Source of the DNA: Planctomycetota bacterium
GTDB lineage: Bacteria; Planctomycetota; UBA1135; GCA-002686595
Direction: 5' to 3'
DNA length: 8,372 nt
NCBI GenBank assembly: GCA_029259675.1
Contig: JAJDES010000451.1
Location: 1 to 8,372 of the forward strand
Under the pieces are notes generated by a model that saw only the letters and a list, made by a program, of their open reading frames with translations, made no database searches and was not told the origin of the DNA. Made by a program: the position numbers and the translations under genes. This document shows, in pieces, positions 6,345 through 8,372 of the stretch; the stretch's first letter is position 1, and each line of letters starts with the position of its first letter.

Positions 6345-7294
6345 AGTCGCGACAATTCGGCTTCCGCTGCCAGGTGCCCGAATGCCGGCCAAAAAGACGT
6401 GGCTTCAATCCGTTGCAGCAATTCGACTGCCGCACGGGTTTGCCCGCTGTGCATGCGGTGTTGAGCAATACCAAAGGCCGTGGTTGCAAACCCTAGTTCA
6501 CTTGCTTCGGCGGCGTCCAACAGGAGTTCGGGGTCGCGTTCGCCGCGGAACAGCAGCAGCAAGTCGTGATAGGCGTGATTTTCGATCACATCCATTTCGG
6601 GCCGAATGTTTGCCAAGACCGACTGGGCCTCTTGCTCGCGACCCAACTTGCGCAAGGTCAAAACCAACCAGTAACTGGTTGCAACCAACATGTCGTCGTT
6701 GGTCACATTCGACTCTAAATTCCAGCGATAAATCTCCAGCGCGCTTTCCCAATCCGCTTGCACGAAGTAGGCCAGACCGAGGTGATAGCCGATGTTGGAG
6801 TGCGTGGTACCGCGCGGGATGCCCTGGGGATTGGGAGCACCGTCCTGCTCGACTTGATCGGGGTGCTTGCGGCAAAGGGCGCGCGCGAGTTCCAAATCTT
6901 CAACGGCGCGGGCGGGCTCGCGCAATGTCAGGAACCTGTGTCCGCGATGCCGCAGGAGCCGATAACTCTCCGGGTAGCGCTTCAAGCCTTCGGTGAAGAC
7001 TTCCACAGCCTCGCGGTATTGCCCGAGGTACGCCAAGCGCCGCCCCAACCAAATGGTTGACTCAAGCGAAGCTTCTTCGGCCTCAAACAGGATGCGCGCG
7101 TGGCCCAAGTCCACTTCGAGTTCGAGCAACTTGGCAGCGTCCAGTTCGATTGCCGGCAGGGGTTCACCTGTCAGGGCAACGGCAACTGCGTTGCGAGGAG
7201 TGTCAGCCGGCGGCGAAAGGTTCGGGTGTCCGGTGCCGGCACAGGCCGCAAGTCCGAGCAGCAAAGCGAGTGACCATGGATGGATGCGCAACAT
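6341..7294 (-). CDS. TPR-repeat lipoprotein
   Basis: The protein has 317 residues from the ATG at 7294; the longer frame to 7423 runs into the upstream reductase gene and lacks a signal at its start. The chosen N-terminus is a lipoprotein signal: MLRIHPW, hydrophobic 8-16, lipobox Leu15-Ala16-Ala17-Cys18. After a flexible Pro/Thr-rich linker, helical tetratricopeptide-like repeats are visible at about 81-108 (WLGRRLAYLGQYREAVEVFTEGLKRYP broken over helix pairs), 110-142 (a repeat with RHRGHRFLTLREPARAVEDLELA), 168-195 (YHLGLAYFVQADWESALEIYRW) and 205-232 (TSYWLVLTLRKLGREQEAQ). Such proteins are usually protein-binding scaffolds on the outer face of a membrane. It starts 4 bases after the reductase stop codon and its own stop overlaps the dehydratase start. 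Specific function unknown. Confidence 0.85.
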   Translation of the reverse strand: MLRIHPWSLALLLGLAACAGTGHPNLSPPADTPRNAVAVALTGEPLPAIELDAAKLLELEVDLGHARILFEAEEASLESTIWLGRRLAYLGQYREAVEVFTEGLKRYPESYRLLRHRGHRFLTLREPARAVEDLELARALCRKHPDQVEQDGAPNPQGIPRGTTHSNIGYHLGLAYFVQADWESALEIYRWNLESNVTNDDMLVATSYWLVLTLRKLGREQEAQSVLANIRPEMDVIENHAYHDLLLLFRGERDPELLLDAAEASELGFATTAFGIAQHRMHSGQTRAAVELLQRIEATSFWPAFGHLAAEAELSRL

Positions 7295-7298
7295 GGCT

Positions 7299-7667
7299 TC
7301 AATCCAGTATCGAAAGGACGTTTTCCGGGGGCCGGCCGATAGCGGCCCGGTCGCCTCGAATGACGATCGGACGCTCCATGAGAATGGCGTTCTTGGATAC
7401 CGCTTCCAAAATTTCGGATTCAAGCGAAGCCGCGCTCAACCCGGCTTCCCTGTAGGCCGCCTCCTTGGGCCGGATCCATTCCGCGATCGGCTTGCCCAGA
7501 AGGCCGCCGAGTTCCTGCAACTCCACGTACGTGAGGGGCCGCTCCAGGTAGCGCCGCTCGGTGAATGTCACTCCACGCTCCGTTAAAAGTTCCGCCGTCG
7601 CACGGCTCTTGGAACACTTGGGATTGTGCAGCAGAAGAGTTTCGGTTGAGGTCTCGGTTAAGGACAT
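7299..7667 (-). CDS. arsC: ArsC-family (glutaredoxin-type) arsenate reductase-like protein
   Basis: The protein has 122 residues, slightly shorter than E. coli ArsC (about 141), lacking the C-terminal tail. The thioredoxin-like fold carries the signature HNPKCSKSR (14-22), with Cys18 at the position of the catalytic cysteine of E. coli ArsC (Cys12). The three arginines that bind the oxyanion in E. coli ArsC have counterparts: Arg66 in IRPKEAAY, Arg99 in ERPIVI and Arg112 in GRPPENVL. Known members reduce arsenate to arsenite using glutathione/glutaredoxin. No arsR, arsB or acr3 is visible, so it may be an orphan or a housekeeping relative (YffB/Spx superfamily); the complete arginine triad favours true ArsC. 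It is the first gene of the minus-strand operon. The ATG at 7667 is supported by GGAG ten bases upstream. Confidence 0.88.
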   Translation of the reverse strand: MSLTETSTETLLLHNPKCSKSRATAELLTERGVTFTERRYLERPLTYVELQELGGLLGKPIAEWIRPKEAAYREAGLSAASLESEILEAVSKNAILMERPIVIRGDRAAIGRPPENVLSILD

Positions 7668-7677
7668 GATGGATGCG

Positions 7678-7681
7678 CTCC
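7678..7681 (-). promoter_or_regulatory. Ribosome binding site of the arsC-like gene
   Basis: On the minus strand GGAG (7681-7678) lies 10 bases before the ATG at 7667. It stands out because most other starts in this window lack a recognisable Shine-Dalgarno sequence. Confidence 0.5.
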
Positions 7682-7761
7682 GGCGCGGAACGACAAAGGG
7701 GAAGTCTGAGCAATTCGTGCCTTGGCAAATTCGCCCGGGCAGCAGAAGCCATAGATCGCCG

Positions 7762-7778
7762 CTGCGCTTGTCGCGCAG
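7762..7778. repeat. Inverted repeat in the divergent arsC-like / QTMAN-like intergenic region
   Basis: CTGCGC (7762-7767), loop TTGTC, GCGCAG (7773-7778): a perfect 6-bp inverted repeat between two divergent genes, where a shared operator would be expected. It does not resemble the AT-rich ArsR operator. I found no clear -35/-10 pair for either gene in 7668-7844. Confidence 0.3.
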
Positions 7779-7831
7779 AGCCTAGAACGAACCGCAAGGA
7801 CTTTAGTGCCTGAATCCGGGGAGTCGACCCT

Positions 7832-7876
7832 ATGCTCGCCAAGCATGCAGGAGCCCCTTTCGATCCTGGCCCTTGA
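7832..7876 (+). CDS. Possible 14-codon upstream ORF overlapping the QTMAN-like start
   Basis: GGGGAG at 7818-7823 is the strongest Shine-Dalgarno match here, and 8 bases after it is an ATG at 7832. This opens a 14-codon frame (MLAKHAGAPFDPGP) ending in TGA at 7874-7876. It is out of frame with, and overlaps by 32 bases, the glycosyltransferase start at 7845. It could reduce or couple translation of that gene, or be a chance ATG. No conservation data are available. Confidence 0.2.
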   Translation: MLAKHAGAPFDPGP

Positions 7877-8372
7877 GCCCTACGCGGCGCCCTCCCACCT
7901 CGCTTTCCTAGAGGGACTCGCGCGCCATTCTCGGCACCGCATCGAGATCGCCTGCCTGCCCCCGCGCAAGTGGAAATGGCGCATGGGCACGGCAGCGCTT
8001 TGGGCTCGCAATGAATGGCTCCAAAGGCGGGATGCGGGCGAGACCTTCCACGCGCTCTTCGTTTCCGACTACCTGAACCTTGCGGCCATGGGGGCTTGCC
8101 TGCCGGATAACTGCGCCCTTCCGCCGACGCTGTTGTACTTCCACGAAAATCAACTCACCTACCCCCTTCAGCACGGCGAACGGCGCGATATTCACTTTGC
8201 GTTGATGCACATCTACAGCATCCTCAGTGCCCGCCAGACGCTCTTCAATTCGGAGTATCACCGCGCGAGCTTTCTGCAAGCTGCGCACAAATTGCTGGCG
8301 GAGGTACCGGACTTCGATACCGAATGGGTCCATTCGCAACTGTGCGCGCGCTCCGCAGTATTGCCCTTGGGC
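7845..8372 (+). CDS. tRNA-queuosine alpha-mannosyltransferase-like protein (DUF3524/GTDC1 family), 3' end missing
   Basis: The frame runs from the ATG at 7845 off the right edge, giving 176 residues without a stop. It aligns by eye along its whole length with the N-terminal half of human GTDC1, now called QTMAN: SILALEPYAAPSHLAFLEGL (6-25), LPPRKWKWRM (39-48), FVSDYLNLA (72-80), the hallmark YFHENQLTYP (98-107) and FNSEYHRASF (134-143). In vertebrates this enzyme transfers mannose from GDP-mannose to queuosine at the wobble base of tRNA-Asp. The N-terminal DUF3524 domain seen here is followed in the family by a GT-B glycosyltransferase domain, which lies beyond the window. The start is chosen because the conserved core begins five residues in; the only good Shine-Dalgarno sequence is 21 bases upstream. 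Family membership is strong; activity in this bacterium is inferred. Confidence 0.87.
   Translation, partial: MQEPLSILALEPYAAPSHLAFLEGLARHSRHRIEIACLPPRKWKWRMGTAALWARNEWLQRRDAGETFHALFVSDYLNLAAMGACLPDNCALPPTLLYFHENQLTYPLQHGERRDIHFALMHIYSILSARQTLFNSEYHRASFLQAAHKLLAEVPDFDTEWVHSQLCARSAVLPLG

Noticed and set aside
6345..6392. ATG at 6392 as start of the dehydratase
   Set aside because: It gives a 52-base overlap and a non-conserved Gly/Arg-rich leader, whereas GTG at 6344 forms a classic GTGA coupling junction.
5529..6464. Long plus-strand open frame of 311 codons opposite the dehydratase gene
   Set aside because: It is antisense to an enzyme with complete catalytic motifs and has no recognisable features of its own.
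7295..7423. Longer start of the TPR lipoprotein at 7423
   Set aside because: It overlaps the arsC-like gene by more than 120 bases and hides the lipoprotein signal that starts exactly at 7294.

Overview
The window is GC-rich bacterial chromosome and looks like ordinary gene space, with no phage, insertion-sequence or CRISPR signal. The best guess for the host is a planctomycete (Planctomycetota). This rests on a secreted DUF1028 protein carrying an Ig-like domain and a C-terminal 'LLGSxSGTxPG...LPLxxD...GxLDxxGRA' domain of a kind I associate with that phylum, on an exported lipoprotein of the arylsulfotransferase (ASST) type, on scarce Shine-Dalgarno sequences, and on a homologue of the eukaryotic GTDC1/QTMAN glycosyltransferase. 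This assignment is inference from protein style, not from a marker gene.

Left part, plus strand (1-4803): the 3' part of a YfbK-type von Willebrand factor A protein; a signal-peptide-bearing DUF1028 (Ntn-hydrolase-fold) protein; and a lipoprotein with an ASST-like beta-propeller. The genes are separated by 250-290 bases, so they are probably independent units. The ASST gene ends in a stem-loop plus T-run whose stem begins inside the coding sequence.

Middle (4786-5363): a gene-poor stretch with a tandem 20/19-base repeat, several small hairpins, two of them mutually exclusive, and three copies of a TTAAC motif. Facing it on the minus strand is a possible 41-residue single-span membrane microprotein, preceded by a good -35/-10 pair placed so that its transcript would be leaderless.

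Right part, minus strand (5364-7667): a compact operon, in order of transcription an ArsC-type thiol reductase, a TPR lipoprotein and a PLP-dependent threonine/serine dehydratase. The gap between the first two is 4 bases, and the last two overlap at a GTGA stop/start. No common pathway for the three is obvious.

Right edge, plus strand (7845-8372): the 5' part of a homologue of tRNA-queuosine mannosyltransferase (DUF3524/GTDC1), divergent from the operon. A 14-codon ORF with a better ribosome binding site than the gene itself precedes and overlaps its start. I found no clear multi-gene novel system. The most interesting items are the QTMAN homologue, the DUF1028 protein whose predicted signal-peptide cleavage would expose an N-terminal threonine, and the structured intergenic region with its possible leaderless microprotein.
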